64,000 nt of DNA from CAIWHR01 sp963846855 (lineage in GTDB: Bacteria > Pseudomonadota > Gammaproteobacteria > Burkholderiales > Casimicrobiaceae), in contig CAWJXK010000007.1 of assembly GCA_963846855.1 (NCBI GenBank), positions 248,001 through 312,000 on the forward strand, written 5' to 3'. The translations under genes were made by a program, and so were the position numbers. The notes beneath the pieces are model-generated. The model ran no database searches, was not told the origin of the DNA, and saw only the letters and a list, made by a program, of their open reading frames with translations. Position 1 is the stretch's first letter. Each line of letters opens with the position of its first letter. Below are positions 37,280 through 46,728 of this stretch, in pieces.

Positions 37280-37306
37280 TCGCGCCCATTCCGAAAGGAC
37301 ATTCCC

Positions 37307-37786
37307 ATGGCAAGTCTCTACGACTTCAGCGTCAAGGACATCCACGGCAAGACCGTCAATCTCGACGCCTACAAGGGCAAGGCGCTCCTGATCGTCAACA
37401 CCGCGAGCCAGTGCGGCTTCACGCCGCAGTACAAGGGGCTCGAGGCGCTGTACAAGAAATTCCACGCGAAAGGCTTCGAGGTCCTCGGCTTCCCGTGCAA
37501 CCAGTTCGGCGCGCAAGAGCCGGGCAACGAGGCCGACATCGAATCGTTCTGCGAAGTCAACTACGGCGTGACGTTTCCGCTCTTCGCGAAGCTCGACGTC
37601 AACGGCGACAACGCGGCGCCGGTCTACAAGTTCCTGAAGAAGGCGAAGCCGGGGTTGCTCAACACCGAGGCGATCAAGTGGAACTTCACCAAGTTCCTGG
37701 TCGACCGCGACGGCAAGGTGCTCGAGCGCTACGCGCCGAACGCCGAGCCGGAAAGCCTGGCGGGCGACATCGAGAAGGTGCTGTAG
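37307..37786 (+). CDS. Glutathione peroxidase family protein (BtuE/GPx)
   Basis: 159 residues, thioredoxin fold. Catalytic Cys C36 in NTASQCGFTPQY; the partner Gln/Asn in FPCNQFG; Trp/Asn in IKWNFTKFL (W125). It reduces peroxides with glutathione or thioredoxin. AAAGGA lies eight bases before ATG. It follows the 5-oxoprolinase gene by 27 bases and is one base from the first solute-binding-protein gene, so it belongs to that operon. Confidence 0.9.
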   Translation: MASLYDFSVKDIHGKTVNLDAYKGKALLIVNTASQCGFTPQYKGLEALYKKFHAKGFEVLGFPCNQFGAQEPGNEADIESFCEVNYGVTFPLFAKLDVNGDNAAPVYKFLKKAKPGLLNTEAIKWNFTKFLVDRDGKVLERYAPNAEPESLAGDIEKVL

Positions 37787-37787
37787 C

Positions 37788-39596
37788 GTGCCGTCGCTCC
37801 GCGGCCTCGCCGCGCTGGTCGCGGCGTCAGCACTGGCGCTCTCGCCGCTACCCGTATCCGCGCAGGCGGAGCCCGCGAAGGTGCTGCACGTCGTGTTCCC
37901 CGTCGCCGAGACGGGATTCGATCCGCAGGCGTGGATCGATGCGTATTCCGACTACATCAACACGGCGATCTTCGACGCGCTCTACAAGTACGACTACCTC
38001 GCGCGGCCCTACAAGATCAATCCCAACACGGCCGCCGCGCTTCCGGATATCTCGGCCGACGGCCTCACGTGGACGATCAGGCTAAAGCCCGGCATCTACT
38101 TCGCGGACGATCCCGCGTTCAAGGGAAAGAAGCGCGAGCTCGTCGCCGCGGATTACGTGTATTCGTGGAAGCGCATCCTCGATCCCAAGGTCCGCTCGGC
38201 CAACCTGCAGGTGTTCGACCAGATTTTCGTGGGCGGGGACGCCGCCGTCGCGAAGGCGAAGGAAACGGGGAAATTCGACTACGACACGCCCCTCGAGGGA
38301 TTGCGCGCGGTCGACAAATACACTCTGCAGCTCACGCTCACGCATCCTGCGTACAGCCTGCTGCCCGACCTCACGACGACGCCGACGGCCGCGGTCGCGC
38401 GCGAAGTGATCGAAACGTACGGCGACGCGAGCTCGTGGACCATGGCGAACCCGGTCGGCACGGGGCCGTACCGGCTGAAGGACTGGCGACGCGGGCAGAA
38501 GGTCGTGCTCGAGGCGAATCCGGGGTACCGCGTGACGACGTTCCCGGTGAGCGCCGATCCGGCCGACCGCGACCTCGTCGCGGCGATGAAAGGCAAGCGG
38601 CTGCCGATCATACCGCGCGTCGAGATCAGCATCGTCGAGGAGAGCAATCCGCGGCTCTTAAGCTTCGAGAAGGGCGACTTCGACTACCTCACCATTCCGG
38701 GTGACCTCGTCTCGAACGTGACCGATCTCGGCAACGGATTGCAGCCGCGTTTCGCGAAGGCTGGCGTGAAGCTCGCGCGCGGCGTCCAGCCCGCGATCAA
38801 CTACACGTATTTCAACATGGAGGACGCCGTTATCGGCGGCTACACGCAGGAACGCATTGCCCTGCGGCGTGCATTCGGCATGTCCTACAACTGCGAGGAG
38901 GAGATCCGCATCCTCTGGCAGGGACAGGCCGAGTGCGCGACGCAGCCGATACCGCCCGGGGTGTCCGGCTACGATCCGAAATTCCAGGGCCACGTTCACT
39001 ACGACGTCCCCGGCGCGAAGGCGCTGCTCGACAAGTTCGGCTACGTCGATCGCAACGGCGACGGCTGGCGCGACCTGCCCGACGGCAAGCCGCTGGTGAT
39101 CTCGATGGGCGCGACGACGGACGCCCGTGGCCGTCTGTACGAGGAAATGTGGCAGCGGAGCCTCACCGCGATCGGCGTCAAGGTGCAGTTCGTCAAGCAG
39201 AAGTGGCCGGAGCTCCTCAAGATGGCGCTCGCGGGGCAGCTGCAGATGTGGTACCTCGGCAACATCAGCACGACCACCGATGGCTACGGATTTCTCGGTC
39301 TCCTCTACGGGGGCCACGCCGGCCTGTCCAACCTGTCGCGCTTCAAGCAACCCGATTTCGACCGCCTCTACGACCGCTCGCGCAGCATGCCCGACAATCC
39401 CGAGCGAGCGAAGGTCTTCCGCGAGATGTCGGCCATCGCGTCGGCGTACGCCCCCTGGTACTTCGACGTCTACCGTTACGAGAACGTGATCCGCTACCCA
39501 TGGCTCATCGGCTACAAGCACAGCGTCTTCCAGCAGCATCCGTGGCAGTACTACGACATCGACGTGAAGATGCCGCGGCGGCCGGTGGCGCAATGA
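37788..39596 (+). CDS. ABC-type solute-binding protein, family 5 (copy 1)
   Basis: 602 residues, OppA/DppA-like. Signal peptide about 1-26 (AALVAASALALSPLPVSAQA). SADGLTWTIRLKPGIYFADD and GTGPYRLKDWRRGQKVVLEA are family-5 motifs; the C-terminal half has the FGYVDRNGDGWRDLPDGKPL segment also found in copies 2 and 3. Such proteins bind peptides, nickel or glutathione (GsiB is family 5). GTG start one base after the peroxidase stop. First of three tandem paralogues; no permease or ATPase gene is nearby. Confidence 0.85.
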   Translation: MPSLRGLAALVAASALALSPLPVSAQAEPAKVLHVVFPVAETGFDPQAWIDAYSDYINTAIFDALYKYDYLARPYKINPNTAAALPDISADGLTWTIRLKPGIYFADDPAFKGKKRELVAADYVYSWKRILDPKVRSANLQVFDQIFVGGDAAVAKAKETGKFDYDTPLEGLRAVDKYTLQLTLTHPAYSLLPDLTTTPTAAVAREVIETYGDASSWTMANPVGTGPYRLKDWRRGQKVVLEANPGYRVTTFPVSADPADRDLVAAMKGKRLPIIPRVEISIVEESNPRLLSFEKGDFDYLTIPGDLVSNVTDLGNGLQPRFAKAGVKLARGVQPAINYTYFNMEDAVIGGYTQERIALRRAFGMSYNCEEEIRILWQGQAECATQPIPPGVSGYDPKFQGHVHYDVPGAKALLDKFGYVDRNGDGWRDLPDGKPLVISMGATTDARGRLYEEMWQRSLTAIGVKVQFVKQKWPELLKMALAGQLQMWYLGNISTTTDGYGFLGLLYGGHAGLSNLSRFKQPDFDRLYDRSRSMPDNPERAKVFREMSAIASAYAPWYFDVYRYENVIRYPWLIGYKHSVFQQHPWQYYDIDVKMPRRPVAQ

Positions 39597-41389
39597 TGGC
39601 GCGGTGGCTCCGTGGAATATGCGCCGTTGCGCTGCTGGCGGGATTCGCGCCCGCGGCGCCGGCCGCCGACATGGACAAGACGTTGCACGTCGCATTCATC
39701 GTGCCGGAGAACGGATTCGATCCGCAGGCGTCCTCCGACCTCTACTCGAACTTCGTCAACCGCGTGATGTTCGATCCGCTCTACCGGTACGATCATCTCG
39801 CGCGGCCCTACAAGATCGTTCCGAACACCGCTGCCGCGCTGCCCGAGATCTCCGCCGACGGCCTCACGTGGACGATCCGCATCAGGCCCGGCATCTACTT
39901 TTCCGACGACCCGGTGTTCAAGGGCAAGAAGCGCGAGCTCGTCGCCGAGGATTACGTCTTTTCGTTCAAGCGGCTGATCGACCCGAAGCTGCGCTCCAAC
40001 AACGCGCAGATCCTCGACGACCGGCTGGTCGGCGCGAAGGCGGCGATCGAGTCGGCGCGCAAGACCGGCGCATTCGACTACGACGCAAGGCTCGAAGGGG
40101 CGCAGGCGATCGACCGCTACACGCTGCGCCTGAAGCTCACCTATCCCGCCTACGATCTCCTCGCCGACCTCAACTCGTCCGCGACTGCCGCCGTCGCGCG
40201 CGAAGTGGTCAAGGCCTACGGCGACACGAGCGGCTGGGTCATGGAAAACCCGGTCGGGACCGGGCCGTACCGGCTGAAGGAGTGGCGCCGCGGCCAGAAG
40301 ATCGTGCTGGAAGCGAGCCCGACCTTTCGCGACGTAACGTATCCCGACAGCAAGCAGCCCGAAGACCGTGCGATCGAGGCGAAGATGCACGGCAAGAAGT
40401 TGCCTATGATCGGTCGCATCGAGATTAGCATCATCGAGGAGTCCAATCCGCGGCTCCTGGCCTTCGAGAAGGGCGAGCTCGACTACATCACGGTGCCGAC
40501 CGATCTTGTGCCCAAGGTGATGAACGGCGACAAGCTGAAGCCGGAGTTCGCGGCCAAGGGCATCCTCCTCGGGCGCGGCGTGCAGCCCACTGTCGTCTAC
40601 ACGTACTTCAACATGGACGATCCCATCGTCGGCGGGTACAGCAACGACAAGATCGCGCTTCGCCGCGCGATCAGCATGGCCTACAACAACGAGGACGAGA
40701 TCAAGGTGATCCGCCTCGGCCAGGCGATGCGCGCGACGCAGCCGATCCCGCCGAACGTCTTTGGCCACGATCCGGATTATCAGGGCGCCGCGCACGACGA
40801 CGTCGCCGGCGCCAGGGCGCTGCTCGACAAGTTCGGCTACGTCGACAAGGACGGCGACGGCTGGCGCGACATGCCGGACGGCAAGCCGCTCAAGCTGACC
40901 CTCGCCTCCGACCCGTCCGCGATCTACCGCCAGTTCGACGAGCTGTGGAAGAAGAGCATGGATGCGGTGGGCATCCGCATCGACTTCACCAAGCAGAAGT
41001 TTCCCGACACGCTGAAGCAGGGCCTGGCCGGCCAATTGCAGATGTGGGGTCTCGCGAACACCAACACCAATGCCAATGGCAGCGGCTTCCTCGATCTGCT
41101 GTACGGCCCGCACAAGGGCATGTCGAACCTCGGCCGCTTCGATTTGCCCGAGTTCAACGCGCTCTACGACCGCGCGAAGAAGCTTCCCGACGGCCCCGAG
41201 CGGGTGAAACTGTATCGCGAGATGTCGAAGCTCGTCGTCGCCTATGCGCCATGGGTCCTGCACACGTACCGTATCGAGAACATCGTCGTGCACCCGTGGG
41301 TGCTGGGCTACAAGTACGATTCGTACAACCAGCATCCGTGGATGTATCTCGACCTCGACGTCGCGCTGCGCAAGAGCGCCACGAAATAG
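39593..41389 (+). CDS. ABC-type solute-binding protein, family 5 (copy 2)
   Basis: 598 residues, clear paralogue of copies 1 and 3. Signal peptide about 1-25 (GICAVALLAGFAPAAPAA). Shared text includes VPNTAAALPEISADGLTWTI with small changes, GTGPYRLKEWRRGQKIVLEA and FGYVDKDGDGWRDMPDGKPL. Its ATG overlaps the stop of copy 1 (ATGATGG; ATGA coupling). The divergence among the three copies suggests an old duplication and different ligands. Confidence 0.85.
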   Translation: MMARWLRGICAVALLAGFAPAAPAADMDKTLHVAFIVPENGFDPQASSDLYSNFVNRVMFDPLYRYDHLARPYKIVPNTAAALPEISADGLTWTIRIRPGIYFSDDPVFKGKKRELVAEDYVFSFKRLIDPKLRSNNAQILDDRLVGAKAAIESARKTGAFDYDARLEGAQAIDRYTLRLKLTYPAYDLLADLNSSATAAVAREVVKAYGDTSGWVMENPVGTGPYRLKEWRRGQKIVLEASPTFRDVTYPDSKQPEDRAIEAKMHGKKLPMIGRIEISIIEESNPRLLAFEKGELDYITVPTDLVPKVMNGDKLKPEFAAKGILLGRGVQPTVVYTYFNMDDPIVGGYSNDKIALRRAISMAYNNEDEIKVIRLGQAMRATQPIPPNVFGHDPDYQGAAHDDVAGARALLDKFGYVDKDGDGWRDMPDGKPLKLTLASDPSAIYRQFDELWKKSMDAVGIRIDFTKQKFPDTLKQGLAGQLQMWGLANTNTNANGSGFLDLLYGPHKGMSNLGRFDLPEFNALYDRAKKLPDGPERVKLYREMSKLVVAYAPWVLHTYRIENIVVHPWVLGYKYDSYNQHPWMYLDLDVALRKSATK

Positions 41390-41391
41390 CG

Positions 41392-43209
41392 ATGCTGCAC
41401 CGGATCGCCCTGTCGCCGCGCGTTCGCGGGATCGTCGCGGTCGCGCTCCTCGCCGTCGCGCTGGCCGTCCCCGGCGCGTCCATCGCCGCCGACATGGGCA
41501 AGACGCTGCGCACGGCGTTCATCGTCGCCGAGACGGGGTTCGATCCGCAGGCGACGAGCGACCTCTATTCGGATCACATCCAGCACGCGATCTTCGACAC
41601 GCTCTACGGCTGGGACTATTTCAAGCGGCCGTACACACGCGTGCCGAACACCGCGACAGCGATGCCCGAGATCACCGACGGTGGGCGGACGTGGACGATG
41701 AGGGTCCGGCCCGGCATCTATTTCGCCGACGACCCGGCGTTCAAGGGGAGGAAGCGCGAGCTCACCGCCGCCGACTACGTCTATTCGTGGAAGCGGCTCA
41801 TCGATCCCAAGATGCGCTCGCCGTTCGCGTGGTACCTCCAGGGCAAGATCGTCGGCGCCGACGCGGTGGTCGAGGCCGGGGCCAAATCGGGGAAATTCGA
41901 CTACGACGCGGCGATCGAGGGGCTGCGGGCGACCGACCGCTACACCATCCGGATGCAGCTGAAGGAGCCCGACTACATCATGCAGGGGTACATGACGACC
42001 TCCCCGATGGCCGCAGTCGCGCGCGAGGTCGTCGAGGCGTACGGCGACGCCAGTGGGTGGATCCAGGCGAACCCGGTCGGCACCGGCCCCTACCTGCTGA
42101 AATCGTGGCGCCGCGGGCAGCAGATCGTGCTGGAGGCCAACCCCAATTATCGCGACGAGAAGTTTCCCGCAAGCGCCCACCCCGAGCCCGGCGATCCGTT
42201 CGCGGGCCTGCGCGGCAAGAAGCTGCCGATCGTGGGCCGGATCGAGGTCTCCATCATCGAGGAATCGAACCCGCGGCTTCTCGCCTTCAACAGCGGCGCG
42301 CTCGACTACGTCAACGTCCCGTCCGACCTGTCCGACAACGTGCTTCAGAACGACGCGCTGCGCTCCCAGTACACCGCGCGCGACGTGCGTCTCGCCCGCG
42401 TCACGCAGCCGGCACTGCAGTACGCGTACTTCAATATGGAGGACCCCGTCGTCGGCGGCATGGCAAAGGAAAAGATCGCGCTCCGCCGCGCGATCGCGCT
42501 CGGCTTCGAACGCGCGGCGCTGATCCGCGTCGTCTACCAGGGGCAGGCGTTGCCTGCCACGCAGCCGATTCCGCCGAATCTCCCGGGCCACGATGCCGCG
42601 CTCGACGTCGGCGTCAAGTACGATCCGGCTGCGGCGAAGGCGTTGCTCGACAAGTTCGGCTACGTCGACCGCGATGGCGACGGCTACCGCGAGATGCCCG
42701 ACGGCAAGCCGCTGACGCTGATCATGGCATCGACGCCGTCGGCGCGCGATCGTGAGGCGGACGAGCTGTGGCTGCGCGGTATGAAGGCGATCGGCCTGCG
42801 CATCGAGTTCCTCAAGCAGAAGTTCCCGGATCTCATCAAGATGGGCAAGGTCGGACAGCTGCCGATGTGGCGCGTCGGCTGGATCACGCAGTACGGCGAG
42901 GGCGACGCGTTCATGCAGCTCCTGTACGGGCCCAACATCGGGCAGACCAACTACGCGCGCTTTGCGCTGCCGGAGTTCGACGACCTCTACCGGGCATCGC
43001 GGCGCCTGCCCGACGGCGCCGAGCGCAACGCCCTCTACCGGAAGATGTCGGAGATCGTCGCGGCGTACAACCCGTGGTGGATCGGTTTCTATCCGATCGA
43101 AAACACCCTGGTGCAGCCGTGGGTGCTGGGCTATCGGAAGCATGCGTACTGGGAGCATCCCTGGAAATACATGGACGTCGACATGGTGCGACAGAAGTCC
43201 GGGAAATGA
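41392..43209 (+). CDS. ABC-type solute-binding protein, family 5 (copy 3)
   Basis: 605 residues, third paralogue. Signal peptide about 1-33 (GIVAVALLAVALAVPGASIA). It keeps GTGPYLLKSWRRGQQIVLEA and FGYVDRDGDGYREMPDGKPL but differs most in the ligand-facing middle (YAYFNMEDPVVGGMAKEKI is shared; flanks are not). ATG 41392 lies two bases after the stop of copy 2. It ends the operon; a 430-base gap follows. Confidence 0.85.
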   Translation: MLHRIALSPRVRGIVAVALLAVALAVPGASIAADMGKTLRTAFIVAETGFDPQATSDLYSDHIQHAIFDTLYGWDYFKRPYTRVPNTATAMPEITDGGRTWTMRVRPGIYFADDPAFKGRKRELTAADYVYSWKRLIDPKMRSPFAWYLQGKIVGADAVVEAGAKSGKFDYDAAIEGLRATDRYTIRMQLKEPDYIMQGYMTTSPMAAVAREVVEAYGDASGWIQANPVGTGPYLLKSWRRGQQIVLEANPNYRDEKFPASAHPEPGDPFAGLRGKKLPIVGRIEVSIIEESNPRLLAFNSGALDYVNVPSDLSDNVLQNDALRSQYTARDVRLARVTQPALQYAYFNMEDPVVGGMAKEKIALRRAIALGFERAALIRVVYQGQALPATQPIPPNLPGHDAALDVGVKYDPAAAKALLDKFGYVDRDGDGYREMPDGKPLTLIMASTPSARDREADELWLRGMKAIGLRIEFLKQKFPDLIKMGKVGQLPMWRVGWITQYGEGDAFMQLLYGPNIGQTNYARFALPEFDDLYRASRRLPDGAERNALYRKMSEIVAAYNPWWIGFYPIENTLVQPWVLGYRKHAYWEHPWKYMDVDMVRQKSGK

Positions 43210-43639
43210 TGCCCCGCAGCGACGTTGCGCGATTGCGACACCTCATCGCCAATTCCGCTCCGCAATCGGGCGTGGAATTGCCGAACCGCCGGCCGTCGCG
43301 TAAAATCGCGCCGAGAGCAACAACATCCACCTCGACTGCCTTTTTGCGAGCACCCATGAATCACGCGCGCCACATCTTCCCGACGCCGTCCGCCATTGCG
43401 GGCGCGGCGGTCGTGCGCGCACGCGGCAGCCGGCCGGAGCATTGGCCGCCGCGCATGGCGCATCGCACCGCCTCGCTTCCGATCTGCCGCGGCGTTACGC
43501 GGTAGTCGTCCGGCCGGAGTCCCCGCCCGGGCAGCAGGCGGGAGTTGGATTCCGGCACCTTCGCAGCACCCGCCTGTCGCCATGCATTTTCGCCGCCTTT
43601 TGTGGCGCATTCCGGCTTTGCCGGTGAACAGGCAACACC
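43210..43639. other. Gap between the solute-binding genes and the MFS gene
   Basis: 430 bases with no credible gene. A minus-strand frame through it overlaps the end of copy 3 and has no family features. The leader of the MFS gene presumably lies near 43600. Confidence 0.4.
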
Positions 43640-44914
43640 ATGTTACGCATACAGGATTTTTTCCGGCGCAACTTCCGCGGGCTCTGGCGCCATCCGGAGT
43701 TCATGAAGCTGTGGGGCTCGCTGACGATCACGTCGTTCGGCGCGCAGATCACGAACCTCGCGCTGCCGCTGACGGCCGCGGTGCTGCTGCACGCCACGCC
43801 GATGCAGATGGGCGTGCTGGTGGCGCTCGAGACGCTGCCGTTCGCGCTCGTCAGCCTGCACGCGGGCGTGCTGATCGACCGCGTGCGCCGTCTGCCCATC
43901 GTCATCGCGTCCGACATCGGGCGCGGCGTCGCGCTGCTGGCGATTCCGGCCGCTGCGTATTTCAACGCTCTGTCGATCGAGATCCTGTTCGTCGTCGGAT
44001 TCTTCTGCGGCGTGCAGAACGTCGTCGGCGGCGCCGCCTACCAAGTGCTGCTCGCGCAGCTGGCCGGGCGGCGGCGGCTGGTCGAGGCGAACGCCAAGAT
44101 AACGCTCGGCGAGACGTCGGCGGCGCTGATCGGTCCGGGCCTGTCCGGCGTGCTGATCCAGCTGCTGACGGCGCCCTTCGCGATCGCGTTCGACGCCTGC
44201 GCGTTCTTCGTCTCGGCGCTGATGCTGCGCCGCGTGCGGGCGCAGCGCGACGTCGTGCATCCCGGCACGTCGGCGTCGGTCACGCAGGAGATCCACGAAG
44301 GCCTGAAGCTCGTCTGGAACAACCGGACGCTGCTCGCGCTGGCGTGGCTCGCGGGGCTGTGGCAGATCCTGCACCACATGCAGGTCGCGGTGCTGATCCT
44401 CTTCGCGACGCGCGAGCTTTCGCTCTCGCCGGGAGCGATCGGCCTCACGTACATGTTCGGCGGGGTCGGCTGCGTGCTCGCGGCCGCGCTCGCGGAGCGG
44501 CTCGCCGCGCGCTTCGGCGTCGGCCCCGTGATCGTGCACGGGCTCACGTTGACCGCGCTCGGCTGGCAGGCGTTCGGCCTCGTGTCGGGACCCGCCTGGC
44601 TCGCGACGACGCTGCTCGGCCTCGCGATGCTGATGTTCGACTTCGGCGCGGTGCTGTTCGGGATCAACTACCTGTCGCTGCGCCAGGCGATCACGCCGGA
44701 CCGCCTCCTCGGCCGGATGACGGCGACGATGCGTTTCCTCACGGTCGCCGCGGCGCCGCTGGGCTCGCTGGCCGGCGGCGCACTGGCGACGGTCATCGGG
44801 CTTCGCGCGACGCTGCTCACCGTCGGCGCGCTGGGGCTCGTGCTGGTGGCGGCGGCGATCGTCTGGTCGCCGGTGCGGCGCCATCACAAGCTGCCGGCAG
44901 TCGTCGGCGAATGA
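43640..44914 (+). CDS. MFS transporter (exporter-type, EntS-like)
   Basis: 424 residues with twelve membrane helices. GVLIDRVRRLPIVIASDIGRG is the MFS loop 2-3 motif; YMFGGVGCVLAAALAERLA and LLGRMTATMRFLTVAAAPLG lie in the second half. The sequence resembles the MFS_3 group that holds the enterobactin exporter EntS, so a small molecule is probably exported; the substrate is not known. Its stop overlaps the start of the lipoprotein gene by four bases. Confidence 0.8.
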   Translation: MLRIQDFFRRNFRGLWRHPEFMKLWGSLTITSFGAQITNLALPLTAAVLLHATPMQMGVLVALETLPFALVSLHAGVLIDRVRRLPIVIASDIGRGVALLAIPAAAYFNALSIEILFVVGFFCGVQNVVGGAAYQVLLAQLAGRRRLVEANAKITLGETSAALIGPGLSGVLIQLLTAPFAIAFDACAFFVSALMLRRVRAQRDVVHPGTSASVTQEIHEGLKLVWNNRTLLALAWLAGLWQILHHMQVAVLILFATRELSLSPGAIGLTYMFGGVGCVLAAALAERLAARFGVGPVIVHGLTLTALGWQAFGLVSGPAWLATTLLGLAMLMFDFGAVLFGINYLSLRQAITPDRLLGRMTATMRFLTVAAAPLGSLAGGALATVIGLRATLLTVGALGLVLVAAAIVWSPVRRHHKLPAVVGE

Positions 44915-45654
44915 CGGGCGCGCGACCCGGAAATCGGCGGCGCCGGCGCGGCGGCGGCTGGCGCGCCGCGCCGATCGCGGCACTGGCCGCCGCCGCACTC
45001 GTTTGCGGCTGCGACCGGGCCACCTCGGTCGCGGCGCGCGTCGGGCTCGTCCCGTTCGAGAAGGTCTGCGAGCGCCAGCTGCCGCCGACGCAGGTCGATA
45101 TCACCACGGCGCCGATCAACTATGACGTCGACGCGACCCGATCGTATCGCGAGCTCACGGAAATGAGCCCCGACGCGGGATCCTACGACCGCGCCCTGGG
45201 GCTCACGCTGACCAAGGTCGGCTACCAGAGCTTCACGGATCTGCAGGGCATCGAGGAGAAGCAGGGCGGGCGCGCTTGTGTCCGGCCTGTGATAAGGATC
45301 ACGCTCGCGATGAAGCCGATGACTGTCTACGTCGCCAGCGAATACCATGGCGACGAATGCCGCGAGGCCGTGATCCTGGAGCACGAGCGCAAGCACGTTG
45401 CCGTCTATTCCGAGTTCATCGCGCTGCTCGCGCGCGAGCTGCGCGAGGCGGTCACCGCGGATTTCGGCAACACGATCTTCTACGCGTCCGATCGCGCGCA
45501 TGCGGATGCGCAGATCCGCGACCGGCTCGGAGTTCACATCGAGCCGCTGATCCACGACAGCATGCGGCGGATCAAGGAGCGGCAACGCACGGTGGATTCG
45601 CCCGAGGAGTACGCGCGCGTCGCCGCAGCCTGCGGCGGCATGAAGATCGACTGA
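44911..45654 (+). CDS. Putative HExxH lipoprotein (DUF922-like)
   Basis: 247 residues. A basic N-terminus and hydrophobic stretch (APIAALAAAALVCG) end at C34, a plausible lipid-anchored cysteine. H158-E159-R-K-H162 in ILEHERKHVAVYSEF is an HExxH zinc motif; the layout (cysteine just before, long helix after) recalls DUF922 secreted peptidase-like proteins. No other zinc ligand can be fixed by eye, so enzymatic activity is unproven. The start overlaps the MFS stop (ATGA), so both are made together. Confidence 0.6.
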   Translation: MTGARPGNRRRRRGGGWRAAPIAALAAAALVCGCDRATSVAARVGLVPFEKVCERQLPPTQVDITTAPINYDVDATRSYRELTEMSPDAGSYDRALGLTLTKVGYQSFTDLQGIEEKQGGRACVRPVIRITLAMKPMTVYVASEYHGDECREAVILEHERKHVAVYSEFIALLARELREAVTADFGNTIFYASDRAHADAQIRDRLGVHIEPLIHDSMRRIKERQRTVDSPEEYARVAAACGGMKID

Positions 45655-45692
45655 CGCTCCGGGGTTCCGTCGGCGCCGTCAGGGTGTGAAAG

Positions 45693-46658
45693 TCACCGCC
45701 GCGTCGACACCAGCCTTTCGATCATCGCCCGAAAGTCCTCGGGCGGCTCGCGCTCGAACAGAAGACGCTCTCCCGTGCGCGGATGCACGAATCCGAGCGT
45801 CCGCGCATGCAGCATCGGGCGTGTCGCCTGGATCGTCGGGCCGGCGTAGTCGCGGATGTACACGCGCTCCCCGACCAATGGGTGGCCGAACTCGGACAGG
45901 TGGATTCGAATCTGATGTTGGCGCCCCGTTTCGAGGCGGCATTCGACGAGCGTGGCACCGGCAAGCGTGGCGATTGGACTGATGTGCGTCACCGACCGTT
46001 TCGCGTCGATCGGCGCGTCGCCCTTCGAGCGTCGAAAATGTCCGTGCGACCCGCGCAATCCGTCGCCGCGATCCGGAAGCAGGTTCGTCTCGGTACGCGT
46101 TGCGGTGACGGCGCCGTGCGCGATCGCGTGGTAGACGCGATCGACGGTATGATCGCGGAACTGTGCAGCCAGTGCGCGCTTCGCCTGGGCGGTCCGCGCG
46201 AACACCATCACGCCGCTCGTGTCCCTGTCGAGGCGGTGAACCACGCCGAGCGGAGCGTCCACCCCGCGCCCTCCAATCCGCCGCACCATCGTTCGAAGGT
46301 AATCGACGAGCGTTTCCCTGTTCCCCGGCGCGTCGGCGACACTGAGCATTCCGGCCGGCTTGTCTACCACGACGATGTCGCGGTCGCAGAACACGATCGC
46401 GCTCTCGCCGAGCGGACCGGTGCGCAGCTTGGGTGCCTGCACGTCGACCGCGACCACCATCCCTGGCGCGACGCGCGACGCGGGGTCGAGGCGGCGCTGG
46501 CCGTCTACGGTAACGCGTCCTTCGCCGCACAGCCGGCGCGCAAGCGACCATGCGGCACCTGTTTGCTGGCGAACGACCGCCGCGAGAGTGGGCTCGGACG
46601 ATTTCACGCCGACCGTGGCTTGGGCGGCCGCTCGTGGCGATCTCGTTTTCGCAATCAT
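45693..46658 (-). CDS. RluA-family 23S rRNA pseudouridine synthase
   Basis: 321 residues, S4 domain (about 25-75) then the pseudouridine synthase core. The catalytic aspartate is D144 in GVVHRLDRDTSGVMVFA; the C-terminal ETGRQHQIRIHLSEFGHP is another core motif. Size and domain order fit RluC/RluD, which one is not decided. No clear ribosome site before ATG 46658. It lies 70 bases after astB on the same strand. Confidence 0.9.
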   Translation of the reverse strand: MIAKTRSPRAAAQATVGVKSSEPTLAAVVRQQTGAAWSLARRLCGEGRVTVDGQRRLDPASRVAPGMVVAVDVQAPKLRTGPLGESAIVFCDRDIVVVDKPAGMLSVADAPGNRETLVDYLRTMVRRIGGRGVDAPLGVVHRLDRDTSGVMVFARTAQAKRALAAQFRDHTVDRVYHAIAHGAVTATRTETNLLPDRGDGLRGSHGHFRRSKGDAPIDAKRSVTHISPIATLAGATLVECRLETGRQHQIRIHLSEFGHPLVGERVYIRDYAGPTIQATRPMLHARTLGFVHPRTGERLLFEREPPEDFRAMIERLVSTRR

Positions 46659-46728
46659 TGCGCGGATAGTCTGCTGTTTGTGCGCGGTCCGCACATCGCC
46701 ATCCGGCCTGACGTTGCCCGGCGTGCGT

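Noticed and set aside
43131..43610. Minus-strand 159-codon frame between the third solute-binding gene and the MFS gene
   Set aside because: Overlaps the end of a well-supported gene and has no ribosome site or family features.
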